Shown: piece after piece, positions 23,561 to 36,000 of the stretch
How positions within the stretch are numbered: position 1 is the first letter of the stretch
Layout: each line of letters begins with the position of its first letter
Assembly (NCBI GenBank): GCA_961205875.1
Contig: OY540812.1
Span: 20,460,001 to 20,524,000, forward strand
DNA length: 64,000 nt
From: Sialis fuliginosa
Lineage: Eukaryota; Arthropoda; Insecta; Megaloptera; Sialidae
Direction of reading: 5' to 3'
Position numbers and translations under genes: made by a program
The notes under the pieces: model-generated
What the model saw: the letters and a program-made list of their open reading frames with translations, nothing else
What the model was told of the DNA's origin: nothing
Databases searched by the model: none

Positions 23561-24517
23561 TTATATTCGATATCTTCTTCTTCATATAACGTAGAATGTC
23601 TTCTGGTTGTTACCTTTTCAAACAGCTAATTTTTGTTTGTGTTTATGTATATGTGGTGTGTGGTGATAGATCACAAGACAGAAACGGATGGTGCTTATTA
23701 GCCGATCATAGCGGGTTTTAACAAACATGTTGGCCATGAAACAGGGAAGTTGGGGGGAAGGTTAATATAGTCGGGAAGGATGGCCTCCGGTGAACAGACG
23801 AAAAATTTTAAGGCGGGGAAAATTTACAGTTTCTAATAATAAAAAAACAGTTAAAATTTTCCTCACCCAGAATCGATCATTTTCATCCCTTTTATTTAAA
23901 AAGTAGTAGGTTTTTATTTTTTTCACACATACGACACTAATAATTGTTATTAAATAAAATGATCATACATACAATATACACGAAAAAAGCATAAGAGAAA
24001 ATATTGTTTTCGAAATAGTGTTTAAAACAGAGAATAAATTGTTTTTGTCCGACAAAATTGCTTTAAAAAGAAACAATAATATAGTTGAATTAAGATTGGA
24101 TTAAGATTGTCTTGGCCCAAGACAGTTTTTTCCCGTCTATCGTCAGTCGTACATTTTTTATATTACCACGTTTAAACTGCATATTTTAAATTTCATAGAT
24201 ATAAGTTAAGTTCTGGTTAACATTATAACTTCTATTAAAATAACCACATACAACATAATACCTATCTAAAAATTTAAAACTAATATTTATCCCTTTACCC
24301 CACCCTTTTATAGTTCTTATATATAATTTATAAATAGCGCAGTACAACCATCATTAAATTAAAGACAACGCTCACAAAAACTCTCAAAACCTTGTTCGTA
24401 AAGTATTGCTTTTGTTTTGTTGGTCAGCGGATCAAAGTCAACTTTGAAAAATCATAAATCAATCTTTTCGATTCACACATTGACATTCCTATACCACAAT
24501 GTATATGTGTGTGTGAA
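23561..24517. other. Intergenic DNA with a relic transposon end
   Basis: Near 24,076-24,136 the sequence carries TATAGTTGAATTAAGATTGG and TGTCTTGGCCCAAGACA, matching the end of the element at 2645-3739 and so probably a solo relic. The rest is AT-rich without gene signal. Confidence 0.4.
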
Positions 24518-25136
24518 CAGTGGCGTAGGTAAAATAATATTTAATTTTATTCGGTCATAAAATTTATTAAGTAACATTTTCTTAATTTCAAGTTTTTTCA
24601 TGAAAAATACCTCAAATGACAACAGATTCCTATATTTTGTTTTAACAAAAACAGCACAGAAGGCATACAACTTTTATATAGTTCAAATTCTGTAAAGAAC
24701 CTATACACGTTCTAACTATATATCTATACATACATATGTACATATAGGTACCTACATTAACGTTCGGTATTATAAATGAAACAACAAAATTTGTTAGATA
24801 ACAAACACTTTCAACGGGGTATTAAATCTGTGATATTATCTATGGATTTGTTTTAGAATTTAGATCAGTGATACTCCAATTTAATAACACAGTTGGTGAT
24901 TCTGACAATGCAAGATAATTTTCATAATATCACCATTGTTTTAATACAATTGTTATTTACTTACCGCGCGTGCAAGAAACTTGTCAAACACTTCATAGAG
25001 AACTATTATTTAGGTTTGATAACCCATTACTTTGTTAAATTTGAAAAATGTCATATTTTCGCGCAAATTCATTTCAAATTTTAATTCATTGATTGTTGAT
25101 CCGTTATATATTTATCACCTGACAGTTACGCCACTG
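24518..25136. mobile_element. hAT-like MITE with CAGTGGCGTA ends
   Basis: Starts CAGTGGCGTA and ends with the inverted TACGCCACTG, 619 bp apart. The ends are typical of hAT non-autonomous elements. The flanks are GT-rich simple sequence and I could not find a matching 8-bp duplication, so the call is provisional. No transposase is present. Confidence 0.45.
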
Positions 25137-25994
25137 ATGTATATATGTACGTATGTGTGTGTGAATAGCTACATATAACACAATAAATACCAAATGATGA
25201 TCCGTCGAAGAGCTGATGATCGATTTTTCAATGCGATAGAATGTTAATCGATTTTCTGTTACACGCTCTTGTGTCCGATAAATTGGTACGTTGTCGTGAA
25301 AAGGGTTGGCAGCTCAATTCACGATGTCTGTGTGTGTTATGTAATGTAATGTGATAATTTTATATAGACATAAAAATCATAATTTCTAGATTGATTTTTT
25401 TATAAACTAATTAACATACTTATAAAAAAATTATAAGATTGTTTTTTGGCATATTATTATGAAATGTAAGTACCTACATCTGTAAATAAGTATAAAATAA
25501 CCTCTAAAAAGTATTAATATTATATAATATGACCTTAATATGAAAGTTCTTACACAGGGTGTAATGACATATGATGTTAGCATGTGTGTGTATAATGGGC
25601 GTTGAATTTAGCTTAAAATTAAATATGATGTCAATAAGAAGATTTAGAAAAAAAAACTGTTGTTCGAAAGGCAGTTTATGGATTTATATCAAGTCATGCA
25701 CCTTGTTACGAAACTGTTACCAAAATGCTGCTTTTTTTATCAAATATCAAATTCACGTTGACTGAAAATTTATAATATGCATTTATACAATTAAATATTT
25801 GTAAGAGAGGTAATGGTTTAAAATATACATATGTTTCTCTGTTTATTAATAAATTATCATTAAATTACTTTTAATGGCAATATAAAACATTTATTATTAA
25901 TTAATTCTATAATTCCAAACAACTGATAAACTAACTCTGGTTCGTCAATTAAGGGATCATCAACACACACTAACGTCATATGTCACTACAATTT
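25137..25994. other. Intergenic DNA, no feature
   Basis: A GT-rich simple tract at the left edge, then AT-rich DNA. The 64-codon frame near 25,571 shows no domain. Confidence 0.4.
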
Positions 25995-25996
25995 TA

Positions 25997-26883
25997 GTCC
26001 AGGCTGTGGACTGTGGAGGCTAGAACAGATTATTTTTGGGTACAGTTCTAATACTAACAGGATTTGTTACAAATGTGGTGTAAAATAATACCCTAAGTTT
26101 GCTCCGATTTTGGTTGTCCGCGACATATGGTTGAATTGCAAAATTCTTAAGATTTTATGATTTTTGCTAAATAGCGGTCTAAATAAGTACTTATTATACA
26201 AAAAAAGTACCAAATAAAATTTATTCGCTATAAAATTCCATCAACCTCCATTTAAAAAAATAAAATTAAAAAAATCATTTATTTATCCGCTACGCTAATT
26301 AAAATGGCTGAAAACGTACTTTTTTTAAGTTGTAATAACTAATAAAGTTTAACGTTTTTTAAGTTGATACCCCCGGAAAATAAAAATTCTGTAATACAGA
26401 ATATTCACTGAAAATTAGGAACTGATATCTTCAATTGTTTTTGTTTTATTAAATTGTTAATAATGGAATCATGCTTGTCTTTGATTAACAATAAAAGTTT
26501 TTGTAAAACTGTTTGTATGTGTTCCCAAAGATTTATATAATCGATTGTCGCAATAAAAAACTCTACATATATAAAAATAACCTTATTTTTGTATCTTTTA
26601 CAGTTTATTTCAAAAACTACTTTTTCAAAATGAAGGTTGTAGGGAATTTAATAGCGAGTAACCTTCATTTGAAACTTTTTTTTGTATAATACTTATTTAG
26701 ACCGCTATTTAGCAAAAATCAGAAAATATTAAGAATTTCGCATTAACCCCTGTCGCGGACAACCAAATTCGGAGCAAACTTAGGGTATTATTCTAAACCA
26801 CATTTGAAACATATCCTGTAAGTAGAAAACTGTATACCTAAAAATTCCTATTTTAGGTACTTTTTAACCTAGACAGACTGGAC
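25997..26883. mobile_element. TA-flanked palindromic MITE, 887 bp
   Basis: The left end GTCCAGGCTGT and the right end ACAGACTGGAC are flanked by TA. Inside them a long inverted repeat is visible, including AATAATACCCTAAGTTTGCT on the left and AGCAAACTTAGGGTATTATT on the right, and GTTGTCCGCGAC / GTCGCGGACAAC. The arms extend about 250 bp inward to blocks such as TAGCGGTCTAAATAAGTA. No coding sequence. Confidence 0.65.
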
Positions 26884-26885
26884 TA

Positions 26886-28900
26886 TTTTTATAGAAAGTA
26901 AATCCATTCTGGAAATATCGAATGTCATGTCATCGCTATGTACAAAGTTTGATTATATTTATTATTGTATAACCATTGATAATAATCTGCACATTTCATT
27001 AAGTATAATGATTAATACACATGCATATGTTTATTATACAGTGTGAGAAATTAAAATAATACAATACTGACAATTAATAATAATTTCTTTATCTAATACC
27101 TGTACAGATACACTATACAATTTAGGGTGTGTCAACAAAATTTATTTTGATCTCGTTACGAAATACGTTAGTTTTTGACCTAAAATAAATCCTCGCCGAA
27201 AGATTAACCTGTAGTTAAATTTTAAGAGGTTCCGCAAGGCCTCCCCCTCTTGCGGCATCTCTTAACGCCCCCGGCCCCGTTTCCCATTTAAATAACATGG
27301 GGAAATGATTCTTTAGTACTAAAGTTGGTGTTACTGATTCATGATGACTAATGAAAAAAATTTAAGGACATCATTTTTTAGAAGATAAAATTCTCTACAA
27401 AAGTGTCTATTAAGTCATAGCTGGCTCACTGTCTCTATATCATACAATCTCTTTGCATAAAATACACAAAAATATATATTACTCATTTGTCATAGAATTA
27501 ACGACAGTCCTGAATCAACCTATATATATGTACATATGTATATGTATAGATACATAAAAGTAAAAAGTAAACCTAGATAAGAAACTTACCATTCTCTAAC
27601 TAAAATTAACATTAAACAGATTAATCGTATTAAAATAAATTTAGCTATAATTTTTAACAAAAATATGTATCCTTGATTTTTATTACAACCTTAACACATT
27701 TCACATGTCTTTAAGCCAATAAAGTCACACAATTTAACCACATTTACCAATAAAACTAATTATAAAATAAACAAAAAACAAATTTAAAGCACATAACAAA
27801 TGACAAGTAGGCCATTACACTAACTACTGAACCATCTGCCCAGTTAATTTATGTAGTATTTTTGACAACCGCATATTCTCTACGTCGACATACTTATTAT
27901 AACAAAAAGAACAAAGCCCCATTTACTGACAGCTACAGTACATATAAGTTGTTATGCAATTAGCATATCTAAACACCGAACCAACATTAAAAATAATACA
28001 CTTGATTAGAACGATGTGTAATAATTCATAATGGGCTGGTGTGCAATGTACAGAGTGAGCCAAAAGTTACACTACACTGATAGACTGTAGACGTAGTACA
28101 GATTTTTTTGGATAGATATTATACTGTACTTATTTAGAGTGACATGTGACATGTATAATAGAGGCATAACTACAAATTTCGGAAATATGTAAAAAATTAG
28201 GTGGGCCCTCTACAGCGGGTTTAGGTGGTAGAAAGAAGCTTATCTTATACATATACAAAAAAATACTATTGAACTTTTGGATGATAATAAAAAAAGCTTG
28301 AAGGATACCTCTCGCCCTTTCCCCAAGTTGGAGGCCGCTGGTTTTTTGCCGGTACTGCCATCCTGAAATTATGCCACTGTATATACTGATTTAAAATTTG
28401 CATCGATTTAAAAAAAAAATCTAAATTTAGGAAAACTAGAACTTTTATGCTGATTGTGAGCCTAGAGCTGGAGTTTGGAGTAATTGAGCAATCAGATTTT
28501 ATCCAGAACCGAAGAAGAGACAATTTTTAAATAAAATCAAAAATGTCTCCATATACTTTTATGTTTCAAGGTCACTATAGTATATTTACACTATTTTCAG
28601 AAAGATGTGTGTGTATGTGTATGTCATTTTTTCCTGCACGAAATCTCGCAAATAAAAAATACTATTGACATATCATTGGTGCATGTGCCAATCAAAGCGT
28701 CTAGACGAGAATATGATCTGAAAGAAATTTCATCGAATTCGGTTCGTTTTTTTTTTGTTGGAACAAAAGAATAAAAAAAAGTAGATTTCAGAATTTCTTG
28801 AAAAATATTTATCAGATCTAATTTATTTTGGTGCAATCGATATTTTGAAATACTTTGATATAATAATAATTTATTATTATTATTATTAATCAACTTTTAA
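26886..28900. other. Intergenic DNA, no gene
   Basis: Mostly AT-rich. A short GC-rich hairpin-like patch lies at about 27,225-27,290 (TTCCGCAAGGCC / CTTGCGGC). The minus-strand frames at 28,266-28,893 (85 and 89 codons) have no recognisable domain or splice context. Confidence 0.35.
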
Positions 28901-28901
28901 A

Positions 28902-29062
28902 AGTCCAGATGCGGATTAAGTGATATTTTAAGCCCCTACTGTTAAAATAACATATTCACATAAACTATATGGATACCTTTGATATAATTTAATAAATTTT
29001 AAAAAATAGTCCAGATGCTTATAAGGTGATATTTAGGCCCCTACTGTTAAAATATCATATTG
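28902..29062 (+). repeat. Two-copy direct repeat, period about 106 bp
   Basis: AGTCCAGATGC followed by GTGATATTT and CCCCTACTGTTAAAATA occurs at 28,902-28,955 and again at 29,008-29,062. An (ATT)n tract lies just upstream (about 28,861-28,890). Confidence 0.6.
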
Positions 29063-29649
29063 ATTGCACCCCACATTTATCATCAATTAATATAATAATT
29101 ATACTGCAGTTACTCACGTTGCAGTATTGATTTGTAGAACAATTTATTTTTATTTATAGAACAAATTATGACAATTAATTAATTATTAACTGTTTTTTTT
29201 AATAAAATTAAACTCGCGAAAATTGATTCGTATGGCACTATAGTCATCAGTGCAATTGAAAGTTTTATTGCAAAAAAAATTTGGCCATTTATACATAGTC
29301 TCAATTCTCAATACATACACTTTTTCGGCATTTATATTCCCATTTAGGTAAACATCAAACTGGACATAAAATAGATAATGAAATTACGACAGCATAATAT
29401 GTTCCGAATCTATGTTTATAAATATAAGCATTGTAAAGATAACCGTAAGAATATGATATTGTTCAAAACCTCGTACGAAATCAGTCACTAAAAACACCTC
29501 AGATACAGTAATCTTATCGTATGCGGTCTACAGGTGATTGAGTTTCCATTGTAACGTAAATAACCCCCAGCCGCGGAGACCAGTTGCCGCATAATACAAC
29601 AAGAACACTGTAGCTACTTTTTAAAAATAACTGTGATAGGCAATTTCAG
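29063..29649. other. Intergenic DNA, no feature
   Basis: AT-rich sequence without exon-like frame or transposon ends. Confidence 0.4.
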
Positions 29650-30035
29650 AGCCCACCCTATAGAAAACAACTCCGTATTCGTGGTCGCAGAACACACGTC
29701 AAAATTATCACTGCAGGTACGAATGGAATGCCGCGATACAAGTCTCGGAGATAATAACCAGAGATATTATGTAATCTAAATAAAACATGGCGACTGTGGC
29801 AAGAGGCTAAGACAATTACCTCCGACCAATCGGTGTGGCGTTGGCGGAGGCGTTCGACCAATCGTAACGTACCGGTAATTTGTATTCAGCGTGTTCTTGT
29901 TTTTTGTTGTATTTCTTGACGACGACGCGTTTTGCTGTGTTGTTGTGATTTCTGCTGGTCACGCAATGCTTTCGGGCGCTTGGATTGATGTTGAATAGTG
30001 TATGTGTTAGTAGTTCAGCTTGGCGAGGATAAATC
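29650..30035. promoter_or_regulatory. CpG-rich, CCAAT-containing promoter-like patch
   Basis: This 390-bp stretch is rich in CG dinucleotides and carries two identical GACCAATCG boxes (29824-29832 and 29856-29864), 32 bp apart. Paired CCAAT boxes in a CpG-rich island suggest a promoter with an untranslated first exon, but no following exon can be recognised on either strand. Small frames of 67 and 73 codons here look compositional. Confidence 0.35.
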
Positions 30036-30155
30036 ACCCCCCCCCCATATTTTGGTTTTTAATTCTTAACCTGAATAAAATCCAGACAATTTACTCTGGT
30101 GAGAGGGGGGATCCAAATTGATCAGCCTGGTCTACATTACTAAGGAGTGAATATA

Positions 30156-30380
30156 CCGGGTGTTTTTTTTTAAAGATTTTCATGTTTCAGACAAAAGTTT
30201 CATCGTTTCGAGGAGGATAAATATTGACATTATGGGTTAACCTTGAAAAAGTCACCGTGATGGGTTTTCAGGTTCAACTTTTTTTAAAATCTAAACCCAT
30301 ATTTTTTGTTGAGGAAAAATAAACAACTTTTACCTGAAACATCTTTTCTGAAAATGTTTATTTTCTATGAAATGGAGCAA
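30156..30380 (+). mobile_element. CYGGGTGTTC-family element, one-ended copy 2
   Basis: TA followed by CCGGGTGTTTT, then CAGACAAAAGTTTCATCG, which parallels the left part of the element at 909-1333. The right end is not recognisable, so the copy is truncated or diverged. The right limit given is approximate. Confidence 0.45.
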
Positions 30381-30984
30381 AAAAAAGAAATTTTTGGATG
30401 TAATAATATAATAATTTTTTACTCGAAAACTATCAATTTTTACGGTAAATTACAAGAGGCAAAAAGTGCTTAAATTTAAGCAAAAAACTCAAATTAACGT
30501 TATGGAAGTCCATGGGAAAGTTCATAACCTCGTTTTAACAAATTTTAGTTATTTCTTTATAATATCGCCGATATCGGAAATCAGAGCTTTATAATTTCTC
30601 TAACCTATTAAAGATATACTAATATTACTTATATAGTATATCATATAATATTATACAGTAGCTTAAAATACGCCCAAAAATAAACTTGCAAACAAACAAT
30701 GGGGGGTTACAAGTTGACTGAGTTCATAAATTTTCCTAGATCTTGGCGGTAGATTTGTTACTGCATTCACACTCGACATTGTTCCCGGAAGTAGGTTGGC
30801 AGACATTGATGAAAAAAGGTGAAAGTTAATGCCGCCCTTCCACACCTCCATTTACTGGCAAATTTATTTGTTGACTAAAATAAAAGGTTCTTGTTTTCAT
30901 TAGATCAGTGAATCTCAACAATAGGTACGATGATTCTCGCGAGGCTGTTTACCAATGTAGATAAATTTTCATTCAACACTTGCG
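30381..30984. other. Intergenic DNA, no gene
   Basis: AT-rich. The 62-codon minus-strand frame at 30,663-30,851 has no recognisable domain. Confidence 0.35.
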
Positions 30985-31787
30985 GTTAACGACAAATTGA
31001 AGAATTATAATTTTTACACGGGGATGTCTAATTTTTTCAAATTTCAAGTTAGCAATTTTTTAATAAATTTTCAATTTTTTGGTGTCGAGATATTCGAGTT
31101 TGAATGAACTAAAAAACGAAAGTACACTATTAAAAATAATCATGATCCCAAAATATTGATAAAAAAACATCTGAAAAAATGTATAAATATTCTTACACCA
31201 GAAACAAAAATATTTTACTCTAAAGCTATCCTCTTTTTAGAAAAAAAAACTCAAAAAAATTCTTATAAAAAGTACAGTAAAATTCTAAACTTAGGTATTT
31301 AAAAAATTCAATTTTTCAGTCAAATTAAAAGTTTTTTGTTTCATATAGAAGGTTATATTTCTAAACATTTTCTTCTATTGAACTTGATTTTTGTATCCTT
31401 TCTTAACATTAAAACTCTTAATATGATAAGATAAGAATGGGGTTATTTTTACAAGATTCTTTAAACGTGAACATTGTTCAAATGATTCATTTTTTAAATT
31501 TTTGTACTTTTTACTTTTTCATTTAAACTCCTAATCAACACCTAAAAATTCTACAAAAATCTTGAATTCAGTTTAAAAAAAATCAGACATAACCGTACAA
31601 ATCTTTCAAAATTTCCAAAATATTCAATTTTCTTATTTTATCGTCAACTGCGGTGTAGTTAAATTGAATTTTTTTTTAAATACCTAAAACTAGATTGATT
31701 TTCCTTCAAATTTTATCCCCATACGTCCAATTTGACCTACCGATTCTAAAGCAAATAAAAAAAATACTTAAATTTTTTCCATGAGTG
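30985..31787 (-). mobile_element. Diverged one-arm relative of the 6-kb long-TIR element
   Basis: The segment runs parallel to 18,755-19,798. It has ACACGGGGATGT near the left, then ATATTCGAGTTTGAATGAA, TGATCCCAAAATATTGATA and AGTACAGTAAAATTCTAAAC. It ends TTTTTTCCATGAGTG followed by TA. It is only about 800 bp and has diverged from the copy in Bel/Pao, so it is either a solo arm or a shorter, older family member. Confidence 0.6.
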
Positions 31788-31789
31788 TA

Positions 31790-32225
31790 TTTAAAAAACA
31801 CCAATAGGTAATTATTAATATATCAATACAGTGTGTGCATCAGATAATGTCGTTATAAATAACGTAATTAAGTATGTATTTCATTTATAGGAAAAGCAGT
31901 TATAGCACCCTTACTTTGCGCGTTCACCCTTGGCAAAGAACAACCCTGCAAACCCACTTATTTACTATATGCTTCATTAGATTTGTCTACACACCACATT
32001 CATCTACCCTTCCTAGCACACCCACTCAACACTAACCCACCACCCCAACCCCCTAACAGCGAAGAAACATTAACGCAGGCGTATGTTTTTGTATTCCCTC
32101 AATATAATCAGTCTTTTGTATTAATGATATATGTATATGTACTTTTTTATATATATTTTTTATGAAATTACTTTTGTATTTCGTATTGATTGGTGCAAAG
32201 GACCCCACACAAAATCAATATAAAT
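31790..32225. other. Intergenic DNA, no feature
   Basis: AT-rich with a C-rich segment near 32,030-32,060. A 60-codon frame here has no domain. Confidence 0.35.
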
Positions 32226-32227
32226 TA

Positions 32228-33476
32228 GGGCATAGTCAAATTGGCTGAAACTAAAGTATATTGTAGATCGTGACATGCTGATCAAAAGATCCGAAAATAT
32301 ACAATTTTTTATTTGTTCAATATCAGGGGGTAAGAATTTAAATATCTACTACCCATATGTGTATTCACATTATATTTTTTTACTTGATCCTAATTTTATC
32401 TGCACAGCAGTTTATGAAAGAACATATGGTTTTAGTGTACAGAAAGTAAAAAAAATGCTGAGCCCATATAACCTGTTAGATTTCTTAAGAGGTTACATAC
32501 CTCCAGAATAAAAAAAAAAGTTTTTATTTTTATTTTTTATTATTATTCTCTATATTTGTGTGAACATTTGAAAAAAATTACTCGAAAAATCCTTTTAATA
32601 ACGAAGTTATAACGATAAATGTGACCGCGCAACCAATTTAAACATACAAAAAAAATTCAGAAGGAGGCATACAGTATGGACTCAGAATGACAAATTAAAC
32701 GTAAGATAACCACAAAAATTGTATACACAAAATCCACTGCAATTTATAAGATTTTTCCGTTAAAAACTTTAAACATGTTTTTCTCAAAACTACCTTTTTC
32801 TATACGGTCTGCACGAAAAGTTCTCAATATTTTTAGATCATTTTTTTTTAAACGTTCCAAAAATACATTTTCTATCGTCTGTCATGTAATTTTTAAAATA
32901 TATTCATACATTTTTTATGAGCCATAAAAGAGCAAAATTTTTGATGAAAATTATTTTTTAATCTTCAAAATGTCATAAGATGCTTATTATTTCGAAATAA
33001 AAAAAATTGGCTCGACTAACTATAACGAAAACATTACTGTACAGGAACCTTTCTGAATTTTTTAGATTCATCGACCTATACCAGAGAAATCATGCAGACC
33101 ATGAAGCGACATTTTTCCACTTTTCCAAACACTAGCCTAAAGAATCTCAATTGACATCATATAATTTATCATAACAAAAATTGTCAACCATTTTTTTCTT
33201 AGTTTTAAATGACTAATAAATAATATGTAATTAATATTTTGTCTTATATTTTTAACTATATAGTCCCTAAAATACAACCTTAAAAGTATTCATTTTGATC
33301 AGCGCTGGAGGTACATATGTATTATGTAACCCCTTAAGCAATACATAAATATATTTAAACTCCTTACCTTATAACTAAAAAAACTGGCCATTTTCGGATC
33401 TTGTGTCTTTGGGAACTTTTGACCAGCATGTCACGAGCTACATCATACTTCAGTTTTAGCCAATTTGACTGTACCC
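32228..33476. mobile_element. Inverted-repeat element of 1.25 kb
   Basis: The left end GGGCATAGTCAAATTGGCTG is mirrored by the right end GCCAATTTGACTGTACCC. The inverted similarity extends about 75 bp inward to CGTGACATGCTG / CAGCATGTCACG and GATCCGAAAAT / ATTTTCGGATC. TA adjoins both ends; similarity slightly beyond TA (AAATTAGGG) leaves the exact boundary open. The 78-codon frame at the left end is within the repeat and has no transposase motif. Confidence 0.6.
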
Positions 33477-33609
33477 TAATTTTCATTAATTTCATTATAA
33501 CATCTATGAAATAGAATAACATATTTTATATAAGGTCATAAATGTTAAATATCATTTGTAACTTTATTCATTTATCTGTTTTGTTTTTAGTTCTTTTACA
33601 TGTAAAATA

Positions 33610-33649
33610 AAATACACTGCACAAATCTGCAGATTTGTGCAGTGTATTT
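33610..33649. repeat. Perfect 40-bp palindrome without spacer
   Basis: Two 20-bp arms meet at CTGCAG. The left arm reads AAATACACTGCACAAATCTG and the right arm is its exact reverse complement. It lies in otherwise unstructured AT-rich DNA, with no transposon ends detectable around it. Confidence 0.9.
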
Positions 33650-33959
33650 AAAAGAATTTGTACGCTAAGAAAATCTTTTTAATATTTAATTCCAGTGAGA
33701 CTGACAGGTGTTATGTTGTCTACGGATTTTACCTAATATACCACAGTTCAGTTGCGAATAAATTTTTATAAGACATTATTTAATTAAAATTTAAAATTGC
33801 CAATTTTCAATTTTAATAAAATAAAATAATTTTTATATATTTGCATCAAAAATATTTGTAAGTAAGTATTACTATTTATTTAAATTGTTAAGTTTTATGC
33901 TTTCTTAGCTCAAACGAATAAACAAAAATAATATATATATATAAATATATATATGCGGT

Positions 33960-34160
33960 TTTAATTAACTGTATACGTCGACCGGCGTGACAAGACATCG
34001 CCGGGATGATATTATGATAGGGGTTGGGAGGGGGTAGAGTTTTGGGGGATGAGAATGTAACAACAATGCCCTCCCGCGGTGGTACAACAATACGTGCCGG
34101 GAACATCTGCCTGCCCGGCCGCATGCACGCGCGCTTTTCTAGCAAACTACAGGGTCGTAC
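33960..34160. other. GC/CpG-rich patch
   Basis: GC-rich stretch with GGCCGCATGCACGCGCGC-type sequence and G-runs. Overlapping frames of 85 and 95 codons on opposite strands show no recognisable domain and probably reflect composition. Confidence 0.3.
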
Positions 34161-34680
34161 TTTGAGAGACGCTCATAGTAATCATTTTAATCTAGGTATT
34201 AGCTTTTACAGTAGTTGCAACTTTGATGTTATTGAAGTTTCATTTTATCACATTTGTATCATCATCCTGACAAAGAAAACTTTTGCAGGTATTGATTTAT
34301 TATTATTCTAAGGATATTGAATTTGTTTTCATTTAGGTATATCAGTTATTAATAATAATAAAGACTAACTTTAATTTATAAGAGATAATAAACATATCAA
34401 GTATAAATCTACAGGCGAGACCGTTAATCTATTATCATATAGCTTCAACAAAATTCTAGGATCTTAGGCTTTTTTACTGTCAATGTTCCATCAAAGTCAA
34501 TCGTGTCAAGTTGGAACAAACAAATAATGATTTATATTATACTACCAGTATGCATAGACTCAAAAAATATAATATATAAAAGACAGTTTTATTAATTAAT
34601 AGATACTTGATATGAGAAGGTGAGTTCCAAAACTCGTTCTTTTCATTTTTAAAAAATCGAGATGTCAATGAATTTTTAAA
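34161..34680. other. Intergenic DNA, no feature
   Basis: AT-rich, nothing recognised. Confidence 0.35.
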
Positions 34681-34761
34681 GAATTTTTGGCATTATTTCA
34701 TATGGTAATGTCAGTTATGAGCAAAAAGTGACATTGCAATATGAAAGAATGCAAAAAATTC
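34681..34761. repeat. 81-bp hairpin, microRNA-sized, or tiny MITE
   Basis: Arms 34681-34713 and 34729-34761 pair over 33 bp with about five mismatches around a 15-base loop. Weaker pairing continues outward to about 34,653-34,798 (AAATCGAGATG / CACATCGATTT). The shape fits either a microRNA precursor or a small inverted-repeat transposon. There is no independent evidence of transcription. Confidence 0.5.
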
Positions 34762-34799
34762 TTTCATCTCAATTTTTTTAACACATCGATTTTGAGAAA

Positions 34800-35489
34800 A
34801 ATACTTACACTTACAATTTTTTACTTATACAATCAATAAAAAATTGGCTATACCTACCTAAACTAAATATTATACTTCAACTTGACAACGCCTTTATATT
34901 CAAAAGTTGTTAATAAATCATTCAAATATCAATATAGTTATATAACCCTAATAGGTAAACTATTAGTTTTATTTGTATAAAATTATTCAGAATTTGTAAA
35001 AATATCACCTATCTTTCTAAGCCTACCCTGTAAATGCACACAGGGTTGTTGTCAAATATTCATTCCATACGGGACTCTAATTTATGTATTATTCGTTTGG
35101 TATATCTTTATTTTATTCATGGAATTTCTTAATGTACATTTTTTAAATATATTATTATTGTATGTAATTATTTAAAACACATTTTGTCTGTCTTCGATTA
35201 GATATTTATTTCTGATTTTATTGGGTGTAAATTTGAAGAATTATTTATTATTTCAAAGAATAAATTCATTTATTTTAATCCTAACCTTTTGAGAATATCT
35301 CATATAATTATTTAAATAAAAGATATAAGAAAAAAATATTTCTATATGAAAAAAATTATAATTTTAACAAAAAGTTAATAAAATTATTATTGTTACCTAT
35401 ATACCTTTATTTGTAAATACACATTAATAAAATAATAAAAAAACACAATTATCATAATCAATAATGTATCGAATAATTAGTAATTACTA
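34800..35489. other. Intergenic DNA, no feature
   Basis: Very AT-rich, nothing recognised. Confidence 0.4.
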
Positions 35490-36000
35490 GAAGTAGGGTT
35501 TCAGATCGAGACTAAACATTTCTCGGTCTAATTTCGTTTACGAGACTAAGACAAACCCAGATTATGACTAGACTTCTTGTATTTTAACGAGACAAGACCA
35601 AGACGATATCAGTTTTACTTATAAGTCTCGTCGAGGATTTTAGTTTTAAGAGATTTTAACTTCAACGTGATTTTTGGTTCTTTGTTAACTGTCATATGTA
35701 AGACATAATGTAACAATATTAAATGTTTAAATTAAAAGAATGATTGGATACGCTATAACATTACGTTTTTTTTGTAAAAAATATGATAATTTTCTCGATA
35801 TCAGTGAGTGTTATTTCGATCTCGGTCACATGTTCGAGACGAATCAACAGTGTCTACATTACTCTACATATCACGTATATGTTTAGATTAAAAGCAGATT
35901 TGAATGCAAAAAATTAGGTTTTTTTTATAAAGAAACTAAGACGGTTTATAGATAAATCTCGTCTCATCGCGTCTCTTTTAAAAAATGGTCATATAAGAAC
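35490..36000. repeat. GAGAC/GTCTC-rich repeat
   Basis: The motifs GAGAC, GTCTC and CTCGT recur many times on both strands (for example ACGAGACAAGACCAAGAC, AAGTCTCGTCGAGG and ATCTCGTCTCATCGCGTCTC). The same motifs fill the ends of the composite element at 38,023-41,551, and more occur near 36,470-36,500, so this is probably a diverged fragment of that family. No clear ends. Confidence 0.4.

Noticed and set aside
27790-27845. tRNA- or SINE-like stretch on the minus strand (GGTTCAGTAGTTAG)
   Set aside because: It resembles an A box, but there is no B box at the right distance and no cloverleaf.
33888-34311. 85- and 95-codon frames on opposite strands
   Set aside because: They overlap in a GC-rich patch, have no domain and no splice context; low stop density explains both.
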